A stretch of DNA of 64,000 nucleotides from Lichenihabitans psoromatis (GCF_004323635.1 NZ_CP036515.1:2791501-2855500), one strand, 5' to 3'. Positions 1 to 8,873 are shown, counted from the stretch's first letter. Notes: a model not told the origin generated them from the sequence alone. Program-made: numbers and translations.

Positions 1-149
1 CGATCCGGCGAGACAAAAGCTTAACGTTCTTCAATCATATTTTAATGATCGGTTTCCGTAAGGTGCAACCGTCCATAGAAGCTTTGGTAGACTTAACCCC
101 AACCGCCGTGCATCTGGGTAAACGACTGTCCATGCTATAAGGTTTTCAA

Positions 150-257
150 ATGTCCGATTCAGCTATCGGTTTGGGCGTTCTTCTTGTTCTTGCCCCGCTC
201 GGCCTCGTGTCGCTTGTCATCATGATTTGGAGCGGCGTCTCGAAATCAGCGATCTGA
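150..257 (+). CDS. Possible 35-aa single-span membrane protein
   Basis: Reading from the ATG at 150 gives a 35-residue peptide. It has a short polar start (MSDSAIG), one hydrophobic segment of about 20 residues rich in Leu and Val, and a short tail ending SKSAI. An AAGG element lies 7 bases before the ATG. The stop codon at 255-257 abuts the treY stop on the other strand, so the two genes converge with no gap. Single-span proteins this small are common in bacteria, but I recognise no family. Length and context support it only modestly; a chance hydrophobic ORF is the alternative. Confidence 0.45.
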   Translation: MSDSAIGLGVLLVLAPLGLVSLVIMIWSGVSKSAI

Positions 258-3017
258 TCAGGTCGCCCCGACCATCAGGACCGCTGCGGGAAGCCCGTCC
301 ATCGTCATTGCGACGTCCATATCGGCGCCAAAGCCGAGATCCCGCCCATTCAGAAGATTTCGGGCCGTGGTGCCTTGAAGGTCGGCGGTCAGCACCAGCC
401 GGCGCGACACATCCACCTGGGTCGACGAAAATCGATTGGCCAGCACGATCAGCCGAACGCCGCCGAGGCGGCGCTCGAAAGCGCAGAGATCCTCAGTGCC
501 GGTTGCGATCGCCGTGTAGCTTCCTCGCATGAAGACATCCGGATGAGCGCGTCTCTGATCGAGAAGAAGCGCCGTCAGCGCGAGCTTGAACCGGCCATCG
601 TGCCAGTCGCGCCACACAGCTCCAAGAGCGGCTGAGACCCCACCTGGTTGCTCGAGAATGGTGTCGAGCGCAGTCGCTCGCGCCGTAAAGTCGATCGGGC
701 GACGATTGTCCGGGTCCACCATGGACAGATCCCAAAGCTCCGCGCCCTGATAGATGTCAGGCATGCCTGGCACGGTGAACTTCAGCACGGTCTGAGCGAA
801 GGTCACCTCGGCTCCAGAGCGGGCGACCTGATCGACGAAAGGGCGAAGGGAGGCGAGGAATTTTTCCGAATGCGGCCCGACGAGCGCGGCGTCGACGAAT
901 GCCAAAGCCTCCGTCTCATAGGCCTCGTCCGGCGCAACCCAGGTGGAATGCGTCTTGGCCTCGCGAAACGACTTCCTCATCACGGCTTTGAGGCGATCCA
1001 CATATGTGTTCAGCCCCTCATGGGGCAGCTTGTCCTGGCCAATGAAGTCGGCCGGCCACGTGCCGACTAGCAATTGATAGAAGAGGTATTCGTCGTTGCG
1101 ATCGGGCCGTAAGCACGGGGCGCTATCCCGGCCGAGAATCGACTGCCACTCTTGGAGTTTTTGGCTCCATTCCTCAGGCAGGTTCGATAAGGCCGCAAGC
1201 CGCGCACGCGTGTCCTCGCCGCGCTTCGTGTCATGGGTCGAGGTCGCCAGCATCGTCGTCGGCCAGCGCTGGTTACGCTGCCGGTTAGCCTCGTGGAACG
1301 CGTCGAGCGAAACGCCGAACCGATCCGGCGCGCCGCCCACTTCGTTCAACGCGACAAAGCGATAGTAGCGGTAGAAGGCGGTATCTTCGACGCCCTTTGC
1401 CATGACGGGCCCGCAATATTGTTGCAGCTTCATGGCGCAGCGGTAGACGTCGGATCGGCGATAGCCATGCCACGGTCCATCGGCGAGATCGCCGGAGAGG
1501 AGGCGCTGCAGAAACGCGAACACACTTGGATCGATCGACGGCTCGTCTTCTGCCGCGGCCGCGATCGCAATATCGACATAGCGCAGGTCTTCCGCCGTCG
1601 GCGCGTCCATGCCATCGATGTAGGTGCGATAGACCGGGAAAGCCGCCACGATCGCCCGAATGGCGCGCTGCAGAACCGTGAAGGTGAAATCCGTCGTCTT
1701 GTTGTTTTCGCGCGCGACACGGGTTGCGGCACGCGCCATGCGATGCAACTCGCTCGACATTTCGTCGTCGATGATCTTCAGCTTGCTCGCATGGGTGATC
1801 GCGTCGAAAGACTGGGGTTTATCGAGAAACTCGTCGTAAAACCGGGTGAACTTGCCCTCGTGCCGTGCCTGAACGAACAAGCCGGTCAGCAGATTGGTGA
1901 AGTCATAGCCCGTGGTGCCATCGATCGGCCAATCGTCACGCAAGGGCTCGTCATGACCGAGGATCTTCTCGACGACGAGATAAGGCAGGCTTCCGTCTCG
2001 TGACAACGGCGCGTCATTGCGGAGTTTTTGCAGGTAGCCTTTCGGATCGTAGAGACCGTCGATGTGATCGATCCGCAGCCCGTCAAGCTTATCCTCCCGC
2101 ATCAGGCGAAGCACGAGCCGGTGCGTGTGGTCGAACACGTCCGGCAGTTCCATCCGTAGCCCGGCCAGGGTCGCAATGTTGAAGAACCGCCGATAATTGA
2201 TGTCGTCGCCAGCCACGAGGAAATGCGTGACCTTCCACCTCTGCTTTTTGATCAAGGCATCGAGCATCGCCCAGCTCGCCTCGTCGCCGGCCTCGCCGTT
2301 CAGACGATGAAGAGCGGCTTTGATGGCATCGTTCACCTCGGCGCTGTTCATCGCGAGGCGGGCTAAGTCCGACTTGAGATCTCGGGCCCGGCGCATGATC
2401 TGCGGGCGCCACTGCAGAAGGTCTGAGAAGGCATCGCCGAGCACTTCAAGAGCCGGCACCGAATGCCCCAAAATGTCCTCGTAGTCGATCGGGCAGATCG
2501 GAAGCTTATGCGTGTCATGCGCCCAGACCGCGAAGCTGCCGTCCTGGCTGTCGTATTTGAGAACGAGATCGCCGGCTTCGAGCGTCACACCATATTGGTT
2601 ACCAAGGAGAGGCACCAACACCTTGCCGCGCAGGTCGACGCGATCCGGCGTCCAATCGACGTCGAACCAGCCGGCATGGTCAGCCTCTTCGCCCCATTCG
2701 AGAAGATCCAGCCAGATGGCATTGTCGGCTCCGCCCACGCCCATATGGTTCGGCACGAAATCGAGAATGTGACGAAGCCCATTAGCCGAGAGCGCCGCAA
2801 CCAGCCGCTCGAAGCCAGCCTCGCCTCCGAGTTCCGGATTGAACTGATCGTGGTCGACGATGTCGTAGCCGTGCGTGCTACCCGGATGAGCCTTCAAATA
2901 AGGCGACGCGTAAAGATGGCTGACGCCGAGTTTGGCGAGATAGGGCGCAAGACCCGCTGCCTCGTCGAATCCGAAATCCTTGTGGAATTGCATCCGATAG
3001 GTCGCGCGCGGTGTCAT
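258..3017 (-). CDS. treY: Malto-oligosyltrehalose synthase
   Basis: This 919-residue GH13 enzyme rearranges the reducing-end alpha-1,4 bond of maltodextrins to alpha-1,1, giving maltooligosyl trehalose in the cytoplasm. The protein opens with PRATYRMQF followed by a YASPYLKAHPGS stretch, typical of TreY. The catalytic regions are visible: DGLRIDHIDGLYDP (nucleophile Asp), VVEKILG (acid/base Glu) and STHDTKRGED. An ATG at 3023 is possible, but GAGGGG sits directly against it and is 6 bases from the ATG at 3017, so I chose 3017. The upstream neighbour is glgX on the same strand. treZ, which releases trehalose from the TreY product, is not in the window. Family assignment is firm. Confidence 0.95.
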   Translation of the reverse strand: MTPRATYRMQFHKDFGFDEAAGLAPYLAKLGVSHLYASPYLKAHPGSTHGYDIVDHDQFNPELGGEAGFERLVAALSANGLRHILDFVPNHMGVGGADNAIWLDLLEWGEEADHAGWFDVDWTPDRVDLRGKVLVPLLGNQYGVTLEAGDLVLKYDSQDGSFAVWAHDTHKLPICPIDYEDILGHSVPALEVLGDAFSDLLQWRPQIMRRARDLKSDLARLAMNSAEVNDAIKAALHRLNGEAGDEASWAMLDALIKKQRWKVTHFLVAGDDINYRRFFNIATLAGLRMELPDVFDHTHRLVLRLMREDKLDGLRIDHIDGLYDPKGYLQKLRNDAPLSRDGSLPYLVVEKILGHDEPLRDDWPIDGTTGYDFTNLLTGLFVQARHEGKFTRFYDEFLDKPQSFDAITHASKLKIIDDEMSSELHRMARAATRVARENNKTTDFTFTVLQRAIRAIVAAFPVYRTYIDGMDAPTAEDLRYVDIAIAAAAEDEPSIDPSVFAFLQRLLSGDLADGPWHGYRRSDVYRCAMKLQQYCGPVMAKGVEDTAFYRYYRFVALNEVGGAPDRFGVSLDAFHEANRQRNQRWPTTMLATSTHDTKRGEDTRARLAALSNLPEEWSQKLQEWQSILGRDSAPCLRPDRNDEYLFYQLLVGTWPADFIGQDKLPHEGLNTYVDRLKAVMRKSFREAKTHSTWVAPDEAYETEALAFVDAALVGPHSEKFLASLRPFVDQVARSGAEVTFAQTVLKFTVPGMPDIYQGAELWDLSMVDPDNRRPIDFTARATALDTILEQPGGVSAALGAVWRDWHDGRFKLALTALLLDQRRAHPDVFMRGSYTAIATGTEDLCAFERRLGGVRLIVLANRFSSTQVDVSRRLVLTADLQGTTARNLLNGRDLGFGADMDVAMTMDGLPAAVLMVGAT

Positions 3018-3367
3018 TTTCATCCCCTCTCGTGCGGACGAACAAACGGAGCGCCCGTGGTCCCGAGCCGGATCTCATCGACTTTGCCCTGCTGGAACCG
3101 GTGCCGTCCAGCGCACCGCTCCTCGAGGTATTCGACCACAACACATCGCAGGGTCGAGCGGCGCTAGGACAAGTTGACGTCTGGCCGATAAGAGGCGGAA
3201 CTCTCAATCGAGGATGTCGCCAAAGAACGGAGGGTCGGGCCCGACCGATCGGGCTTAAGCGACCAATAAGGCTCCAGCCACAAAGGCCTCTCGTGTCGAC
3301 GAACTGCCGATCCGATCCACGGTGACAAGGACGAAATCGCCACCGCGATCTCGTCCGGACGTTTGGA
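3018..3367 (-). other. Gap between glgX and treY
   Basis: I see no convincing gene in these 350 bases; ORFs here are low-complexity shadows. The stretch holds a 14-bp perfect palindrome (GGTCGGGCCCGACC, 3233-3246). An overlapping hairpin, GCCCGA-CCGA-TCGGGC, lies at 3239-3254. There is no following T-run, so it is not a clear intrinsic terminator. It could be an RNA-processing or attenuation element between the two genes. Confidence 0.4.
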
Positions 3368-5500
3368 TTAAGCCTCGGGTGTCAGCTGCAGCGCGAGTAG
3401 GCTGAGCGAACGCGAAACCAGCTTCAACGGCTTGCCATTCTCGATCGTCGATCCCTCGGTCATATCCGGCTGGTTCGTGTCGAGAAGCAACTTCCATGTC
3501 GATCCACCGACATGCTCAGGCAGGACGAAATCGACGTCTTCGTGGTGAGAGTTGAAGAGGATCAGCAGCGGGCAATCTTCCTGGGCCTTGCTGGTGTCGC
3601 TGGCATAGCCACGCACATCCAGCAACATGCCGACGCGCTTGCGCTCACCATCGTCCCAATCCTCCGGCGAAAATTCCGTGCCGTCTTCCTTGATCCACGT
3701 CACATCCTTGGTGTCGATGTCCTCTTTCAGTTCACCGTTCAGGAAGCGCGTGTAGTGAAGCATCGGGTAGGTCTGGCGTAGTGTCGTCAGCTTCTGGACG
3801 AAGCGGATCAGGGACTGCCCCTTGTGCTCGATCTCCCAGTTGATCCAGCTGATGTCGCTGTCCTGGCAATAGGCGTTGTTATTGCCGCCCTGACTGCGGC
3901 CGAACTCGTCGCCGGCCAGCAGCATCGGCGTGCCTTGCGAGAACATCAGCGTCGCGATCAGATTGCGGATCTGCTTTTCGCGCAACAGGTTGATGGTTTC
4001 ATCGTCGGTCGGCCCTTCGACGCCACAGTTCCAGGACTCGTTGTTTGAACTGCCGTCTTTGTTGTCCTCGCCGTTCGCGTCATTGTGCTTCTCGTTATAG
4101 GTCACGAGATCGTTGATCGTGAACCCATCATGCGCAGCGATGAAGTTGACCGAGGCCCAGGGGCGGCGGCCGTCATGGTTGAACGCATCGGCTGATCCGC
4201 AGAGCCGAGGGACCAGTTCCTTGACGCCGGCCGACCCCTTCCAGAAGCTCCGCACTACATCCCGAAACTTGTCGTTCCATTCGGCCCAGCCGGGCGGGAA
4301 ATTGCCGACTTGATAGCCGCCGGGACCAATATCCCAGGGTTCCGCAATAAGCTTGACCGAGCTGATAACGGGATCAAGCCCGCAATGCTGAAGAAACGCG
4401 CTGTTCTTGTCGAAGCCGGTCGGGGTCCGTCCCAGCACCGTGCCAAGATCGAAGCGATAGCCGTCGATATGCATCTCCTGCACCCAATAGCGCAGCGAGT
4501 CGCTGACCAAGCGGGTGACTTGGGGGTGGCTGAGGTTGAACGTATTCCCGGTGCCGCTGTCGTTGTTGTAGAAGCGCGGGTTGTCGGGCTGCAGCGAATA
4601 ATATGAGGCGTTATCGATGCCCTTGAACGAGAGCGTCGCGCCCTTCTCATTGCCTTCCGCCGTGTGATTGAACACCACGTCGAGGATCACCTCGAGGCCC
4701 GCGTCGTGGAAGCGAGCCACCATGTCCTTGAATTCTTGAACCGAACCTTTCGGCGATACCGCATAGCGCGGATCCGGCGCGAAGAAGCCGATCGAATTAT
4801 AGCCCCAGAAGTTCGTCATTCCTTTTTCGATAAGGAATTGGTCGGCCACGAACGTATGGACCGGCAGGAGTTCGACCGTCGTGACCCCAAGCGACTTGAT
4901 GTAGTCCGTTACGGCGGGATTGGCCAAACCCTTATAGGTACCGCGCTCGCCCTCCGGCACTTTCGGATGCTGCTTGGTGAAGCCTTTGACGTGGGTTTCA
5001 TAGACGATTGTCCGCTCCCAAGGCACTTGCTGCCAATCGGGATCTTCCTTCCAGTCGAAATCGCGATCGACGACGACGCATTTCGGAATGAAGGCTGCGC
5101 TGTCCCGCTCGTCGAAGGTGGTGTCGTCGCCGGTCTCGAGCTGGTACCCAAACACCGCCGGATCCCAAATGATGTCGCCGACATGGCCGCGAGCATAGGG
5201 GTCGAGCAGAAGCTTGTTCGGATTAAAGCGGTGTCCGTTGTGGGGCTCGTAGGGGCCATGCACCCGATAGCCATAGAGCGTGCCGGGTTTCAGGTCTGGC
5301 AAAAAGCCATGATAAATCTGGTTGGTGAACTCGGGCAGGGTGATCCGTGCGATCTCCTCCTTGCCATCATCGTCGAAGATGCAGAGTTCGACCTTTGTCG
5401 CATTCGCCGAGAACAGGGCGAAATTGGTGCCTTCCCCGTCCCACGTGGCACCGAGGGGCTGCGGCGTGCCGGGCAATACGGTAAAGTCTGTGTGTGGCAT
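3368..5500 (-). CDS. glgX: Glycogen debranching enzyme GlgX
   Basis: This is a 710-residue GH13 isoamylase-type enzyme that hydrolyses alpha-1,6 branches of phosphorylase-trimmed glycogen. An N-terminal CBM48 domain (roughly residues 10-130, with GATWDGEGTNFALFSAN) precedes the catalytic barrel. The active-site segments are GYRFDLGTVLG (nucleophile Asp), LIAEPWDIGPGGY (Glu) and AAHDGFTINDLV (His-Asp). The frame is open to 5602, but homology begins at MPHTDFTVLPG and a GAAGAAAG element lies just before that ATG, so I start at 5500. treY follows on the same strand after 350 bases. Together they suggest conversion of glycogen to short maltodextrins and trehalose precursors. Confidence 0.95.
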   Translation of the reverse strand: MPHTDFTVLPGTPQPLGATWDGEGTNFALFSANATKVELCIFDDDGKEEIARITLPEFTNQIYHGFLPDLKPGTLYGYRVHGPYEPHNGHRFNPNKLLLDPYARGHVGDIIWDPAVFGYQLETGDDTTFDERDSAAFIPKCVVVDRDFDWKEDPDWQQVPWERTIVYETHVKGFTKQHPKVPEGERGTYKGLANPAVTDYIKSLGVTTVELLPVHTFVADQFLIEKGMTNFWGYNSIGFFAPDPRYAVSPKGSVQEFKDMVARFHDAGLEVILDVVFNHTAEGNEKGATLSFKGIDNASYYSLQPDNPRFYNNDSGTGNTFNLSHPQVTRLVSDSLRYWVQEMHIDGYRFDLGTVLGRTPTGFDKNSAFLQHCGLDPVISSVKLIAEPWDIGPGGYQVGNFPPGWAEWNDKFRDVVRSFWKGSAGVKELVPRLCGSADAFNHDGRRPWASVNFIAAHDGFTINDLVTYNEKHNDANGEDNKDGSSNNESWNCGVEGPTDDETINLLREKQIRNLIATLMFSQGTPMLLAGDEFGRSQGGNNNAYCQDSDISWINWEIEHKGQSLIRFVQKLTTLRQTYPMLHYTRFLNGELKEDIDTKDVTWIKEDGTEFSPEDWDDGERKRVGMLLDVRGYASDTSKAQEDCPLLILFNSHHEDVDFVLPEHVGGSTWKLLLDTNQPDMTEGSTIENGKPLKLVSRSLSLLALQLTPEA

Positions 5501-5820
5501 GGCGCTTTCTTCATGTCGGTCGAGGCATTTCATGAATGTTGAATTGCGGCCGTTGTTCCTTCGTGGGCGCCGCGCCACGCCGCTTTCACGGCAGGGATGC
5601 ACAAATCACACAGCTTAAGCCTGACTACACCGACTGACAGAGAGCGGATCGACGTCAGACGTTCGCCGCCAACCCGGACGCGCGATATCCTGGAACACGA
5701 GACCTCGGGCTATGTCCTTGAGCGATCGAGGCGTCGCCCCATCGTCGAACTCTCAAGCTTTGATTGGAACGTTTGGGCATGTTTCGGATTGCACCATCAG
5801 AGTCGATCCGGAGCAGCGTC
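5501..5820. other. Divergent promoter region, glgX / receiver protein
   Basis: About 320 bases separate the divergent starts of glgX and the receiver-domain gene. No ORF here looks real. The region should carry the promoters for both directions. I could not place -35/-10 elements with confidence, and no clear operator stands out. Confidence 0.5.
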
Positions 5821-6231
5821 ATGCAACGTTCCATTTTGGTCGTCGAAGACGAACCTTTGATCCGCATGGATATTGTCTCGATGTTGGAAGACGCCGGCTT
5901 GCTGGTCGTGGATTTCGACAATGCCGAGGACGCGCTCGATTTCATTCAACCGAACGTCGGCTCGGTCGGTGGCATCTTTACCGACGTGAATGTTCGCGGT
6001 GTCATGACCGGAATTGAACTTGCGTCGCATATCATGAGGATTGCGCCTCGCATCACCATCCTGGTGACATCCGGCGGATACATCGCACGGCCAGATAATC
6101 TGCCGATCACGGCGGGGTTTGTGGTCAAACCTTGGCTGCCCTTGGATGTCATCGCCGCAATGCGGATCGCCGCGAATGCCCCTGACGCGGCCGCTGCGGC
6201 ACTCGACTTGATAACGTTGAAGTCGCTGTGA
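5821..6231 (+). CDS. Stand-alone response-regulator receiver protein
   Basis: This 136-residue protein is a single REC domain (residues 4-120) without an output domain. It starts QRSILVVEDEPLIRMD, giving the acidic pair. The phospho-acceptor Asp is in GIFTDVNV, and the conserved Lys is in FVVKPW. The frame is open from 5764, but the REC fold begins at the ATG at 5821, preceded by a weak GGAGC element. It probably acts as a phosphate relay or sink, or binds a protein partner. A second, similar REC protein follows 25 bases downstream, and shared motifs (TDV/IN, GIELA) suggest tandem duplication. The cognate kinase is not evident; the hybrid kinase at 23-26.7 kb is only one possibility. Confidence 0.9.
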   Translation: MQRSILVVEDEPLIRMDIVSMLEDAGLLVVDFDNAEDALDFIQPNVGSVGGIFTDVNVRGVMTGIELASHIMRIAPRITILVTSGGYIARPDNLPITAGFVVKPWLPLDVIAAMRIAANAPDAAAAALDLITLKSL

Positions 6232-6256
6232 CATGAGCGGCGGGAGAGATGGGCAA

Positions 6257-6640
6257 ATGGATGTGAGGCCCACGATTTTGGTCGTCGACGACGAGATCTT
6301 GCTTGCGGAGGTCGCCTGCGACATCATCGATTCCGCAGGGATGAAGGCTGTCTTTCGTCGATCGATCGCGGATGCTCTGTCGTATATGGCCGAGCACGCC
6401 GACAGTACGGTGGCGCTGTTCACCGATATCAATCTCACGTCGCCGATGAGCGGCATCGAACTGGCGGTCTACGTGGCTGAGGAATGGCCGCATGTCGCCA
6501 TCTGCGTCACGTCCGGTATATCGCTCGACCGGCCAACCCGAATTCCGGATAAGGCGTCCTTCTTGACGAAGCCTTGGCGACATGAGGACATTCTCGTCTT
6601 CGCCGAAACGGCATGCGGCCAACCGAGAGCGGCTGGCTAG
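6257..6640 (+). CDS. Stand-alone response-regulator receiver protein, second copy
   Basis: This 127-residue single REC domain has PTILVVDDEILLAEV at the N-terminus, the phospho-acceptor Asp in ALFTDINL and the Lys in FLTKPW. An ATG at 6233 is in frame, but GGAGAG lies at a better distance from the ATG at 6257 and the REC fold starts there. It is probably co-transcribed with the preceding receiver gene and shares SGIELA with it. With no DNA-binding or enzymatic domain, its output must go through protein contact or phosphotransfer. It converges on the LysR gene with a 6-base gap. Confidence 0.88.
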   Translation: MDVRPTILVVDDEILLAEVACDIIDSAGMKAVFRRSIADALSYMAEHADSTVALFTDINLTSPMSGIELAVYVAEEWPHVAICVTSGISLDRPTRIPDKASFLTKPWRHEDILVFAETACGQPRAAG

Positions 6641-6646
6641 TCGCCC

Positions 6647-7579
6647 TTATCGGCGCCGTGGGTAAGCGGCTCGACAGACCGCCATGACGGTCTCACGCAG
6701 CCAGCGATGGGCCGGATCGGCATCGACACGCGGGTGCCAAATGGCCGAAATCTTGAACGAGGGGGTCGGAAGTGGGAGCGCGAAGCTTTCGAGACCCTGG
6801 AGAATGTCGTCATCGCGAGTCAAACGATTGCCGAGGCATGAGCGCGGCACGAGCGCGACCAGATCCGACTGGCGCGCGATCCGCATGGCATCGGGATAAC
6901 CCGGTACAACGACCGGGATGCTGCGCCTGAGACCGAGACGTTCAAGCGCCTCGTCGATCCGCTCGGCCGGATCGCCATCGCGGAACGTTGCGAGATGTTT
7001 GCAGGCTGCGTAGCGCTCGGGCGTCACGGCAGCGTCGACGAGCAAGGGATGTTCACGACGAACGACGCCGACGAGTTCATCGGTGAAGAGCACCTGCGAG
7101 CGGATCTCCGGCGCGGAGGTTCCCAGCACGCCGATTTCGAGATCGATCATACCCTCGCGGAGCGGATGCGCGGTTTTGTCGAGTTTCGGCGCAAAGTGGA
7201 GACGGAGACGAGGCGCGGCTCCCGTGATGGCGGCCACCACGGGAGCCGACAGCAAATCCATAAAGGCTTCGCTCGCGCGGATCGTGAAGGTTCGGTCGAG
7301 CGCGGCCAGATCGAGATCGATGACGCTCGGGCGAAGCACAGCTTGCGCCTCGCGGGTCAACGCATGGACCTTGTCACGCAGTCCGATAGCGTGCGGTGTC
7401 GGCACAAGTCCGCGACCGGCGCGCACCAGCAGCGGATCGCCGGTCGCCGCGCGCAACCGCGTCAAAGTCCGGCTCATGGCGGAGGCACTCAAGCCGAGGC
7501 GTCTGGCAGCCCCAGTCACGCTGGTTTCGGCCAAAAGAGCATCGAGAGCGACGAGCAGGTTCAGATCCATCGTGTCCAT
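6647..7579 (-). CDS. LysR-family transcriptional regulator
   Basis: This 310-residue LysR-type regulator has an N-terminal winged helix-turn-helix (residues 1-65, with SVTGAARRLGLSASAMSRTL) and a periplasmic-binding-like effector domain after about residue 90. The frame is open to 7678, but MDTMDLNLLVAL is the typical LysR start. A strong inverted repeat at 7617-7658 would fall inside the longer version, so 7579 is preferred. The SDR gene at 7714 is divergent, the classic layout of a LysR activator and its target. The inducer is unknown. Family call is firm, target inferred. Confidence 0.9.
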   Translation of the reverse strand: MDTMDLNLLVALDALLAETSVTGAARRLGLSASAMSRTLTRLRAATGDPLLVRAGRGLVPTPHAIGLRDKVHALTREAQAVLRPSVIDLDLAALDRTFTIRASEAFMDLLSAPVVAAITGAAPRLRLHFAPKLDKTAHPLREGMIDLEIGVLGTSAPEIRSQVLFTDELVGVVRREHPLLVDAAVTPERYAACKHLATFRDGDPAERIDEALERLGLRRSIPVVVPGYPDAMRIARQSDLVALVPRSCLGNRLTRDDDILQGLESFALPLPTPSFKISAIWHPRVDADPAHRWLRETVMAVCRAAYPRRR

Positions 7580-7616
7580 GGCCGGCAGGCATAGACCCAA
7601 GCCACTTGCGAATGAA

Positions 7617-7658
7617 GCGTCAGACGCAAGGATTGATTGTATTCGATGCGTCTGGCGC
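7617..7658. promoter_or_regulatory. Inverted repeat, candidate LysR operator
   Basis: Two 12-bp arms, GCGTCAGACGCA (7617-7628) and TGCGTCTGGCGC (7647-7658), are inverted with one mismatch and an 18-bp spacer. They lie between the divergent LysR and SDR genes. LysR regulators bind dyads in such intergenic regions, which makes this the best candidate operator. The arm itself contains a smaller palindrome (GCGTCAGACGC-like), which would suit dimer binding at each arm. Confidence 0.6.
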
Positions 7659-7713
7659 TCCGTCGGCTCGATCGTCATAAACGAAGGACAGTCGCAAGCG
7701 CAAAGGTGAGTTC

Positions 7714-8433
7714 ATGCCCCAATCGGAATTCAGAACAGTCGCCCCGACGATCCTGCTGATCGGCGCATCACGCGGTCTTGGCCATGGCATGGCGGCCGAG
7801 TTCCTGAAACGCGGATGGAATATCGTCGGCACGGTCCGGGACGGGAGCGGCCGGACCCCCTTGCACGACTTGGCGGACGAATACGCGGAAAGGGTCGAGA
7901 TCGAGACCTTGGACATCTGCGAGCCGGATCATTTGCAATCGCTGCATGACCGGCTGCAAGGCCGAACGTTCGATATTCTGTTCGTCAACGCTGGAACAGC
8001 CACCGGCGACGTCAACGAGACGATCGGCGCGGTGTCGACCGAAGATTTCATCCACGTGATGGTCACCAATGCCCTGAGCCCGATGCGCGTCATCGAAAGC
8101 CTGCAGCACCTCGTTCCTGCGACGGGTCTGATCGGCATCATGTCGTCCGGGCAGGGCAGCATCGGCAACAACGAGACGGGCCTGCGAGAACTCTACCGCG
8201 GCAGCAAGGCGGCCGTGAATATGTTCATGCGGAGCTTTGCGGCCCGCCATGCCGGGTCCTCGCGCGGCATGGTTCTCATGGCGCCGGGTTGGGTCCGGAC
8301 CGCGCTTGGCGGACCGGATGCGCGGCTTCGCATCGAGGACAGCGTGCCGGGCCAAGTCGACGTTCTACTTGCACGGCTTGGCACACCCGGGTTGCTCTAC
8401 GTCGACTATCTCGGCCGCCCCGTTCCGTGGTGA
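7714..8433 (+). CDS. Short-chain dehydrogenase/reductase
   Basis: This 239-residue classical SDR has the NAD(P)-binding motif GASRGLG near residue 18, NAG (VNAGTAT) near residue 91, and the catalytic YRGSK near residue 167 after a Ser in the MSSGQGS segment. The substrate cannot be read from sequence. It is divergent from the LysR gene, which presumably controls it. The C-terminus (LLYVDYLGRPVPW) is typical of the small Rossmann oxidoreductases near the C-factor/YciK-like group, but I do not assign a name. Confidence 0.88.
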   Translation: MPQSEFRTVAPTILLIGASRGLGHGMAAEFLKRGWNIVGTVRDGSGRTPLHDLADEYAERVEIETLDICEPDHLQSLHDRLQGRTFDILFVNAGTATGDVNETIGAVSTEDFIHVMVTNALSPMRVIESLQHLVPATGLIGIMSSGQGSIGNNETGLRELYRGSKAAVNMFMRSFAARHAGSSRGMVLMAPGWVRTALGGPDARLRIEDSVPGQVDVLLARLGTPGLLYVDYLGRPVPW

Positions 8434-8660
8434 CCCGCTCGCGATCGTAGAATGCGGCAGGCTCAGCGCAACCACCATGCGCCGCGCGCGCCGCCGCTGC
8501 ATGCTTGGCGCTGCGACCGCCACCGCGGTTGACCCTCGGATGTCACCCGCGGCCGGCGCCGACGCACCGGATCCGTCCTGTGACGCTGCCGTTTATGCGT
8601 CGTTAACAAGCCCTGGACCAACCGCGTATGGATCGTTGATCCCGCGATGAAGGACTGTGC

Positions 8661-8688
8661 GCCCCTCGGCCATCCAGGCCGGAGGGGC
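8661..8688 (+). promoter_or_regulatory. Hairpin covering the Shine-Dalgarno of the kdp leader ORF
   Basis: GCCCCTCGGCC and GGCCGGAGGGGC form an 11-bp stem with a one-base bulge and a 5-base loop. The right arm contains GGAGGGG, the Shine-Dalgarno of the small ORF that starts at 8696. In mRNA, the stem would hide that site. This is a structural reading only; transcription start and function are unknown. Confidence 0.5.
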
Positions 8689-8695
8689 TATTCCC

Positions 8696-8779
8696 GTGCT
8701 TGACATCATCTTCATCGCCGTCGCGCTCGCGCTCTTCGCCGTCACGGGGGCCTATGCGGCCTTCTGCGACCGCTTGTGA
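8696..8779 (+). CDS. 27-aa membrane peptide upstream of kdpF
   Basis: The GTG at 8696, preceded by GGAGGGG, opens a 27-residue peptide: one hydrophobic helix beginning LDIIFIAVALAL and a cytoplasm-like end FCDRL. Short ORFs of this shape occur just before kdpF in several alphaproteobacterial kdp operons, as I recall, and are often annotated as a second small Kdp subunit. It lies 7 bases before kdpF in the same direction. Its Shine-Dalgarno lies in a hairpin (8661-8688), so translation may be controlled. Function is unproven. Confidence 0.6.
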   Translation: MLDIIFIAVALALFAVTGAYAAFCDRL

Positions 8780-8786
8780 GGGCGTC

Positions 8787-8873
8787 ATGATCGAACCTCT
8801 CGCGGGCCTCGCGGTCGCGGCCGCTCTCGGCCTCTATCTTCTCTACACTCTCATCCATCCCGAACGTTTTTGA
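8787..8873 (+). CDS. kdpF: Potassium-transporting ATPase subunit F
   Basis: This 28-residue peptide runs MIEPLAGLAVAAAL through YTLIHPERF. One transmembrane helix and a YxLxxPE(R/K)F end are typical of KdpF, which stabilises the KdpABC potassium pump in the membrane. It precedes kdpA by 35 bases and follows another small hydrophobic ORF by 7 bases. The length matches the family (about 29 residues). Confidence 0.85.
   Translation: MIEPLAGLAVAAALGLYLLYTLIHPERF

Noticed and set aside
3233..3246. 14-bp perfect palindrome as an operator or terminator
   Set aside because: GC-only palindromes are frequent by chance at this base composition, and no T-run or repeated copy supports a role; kept only as a note in the gap entry.
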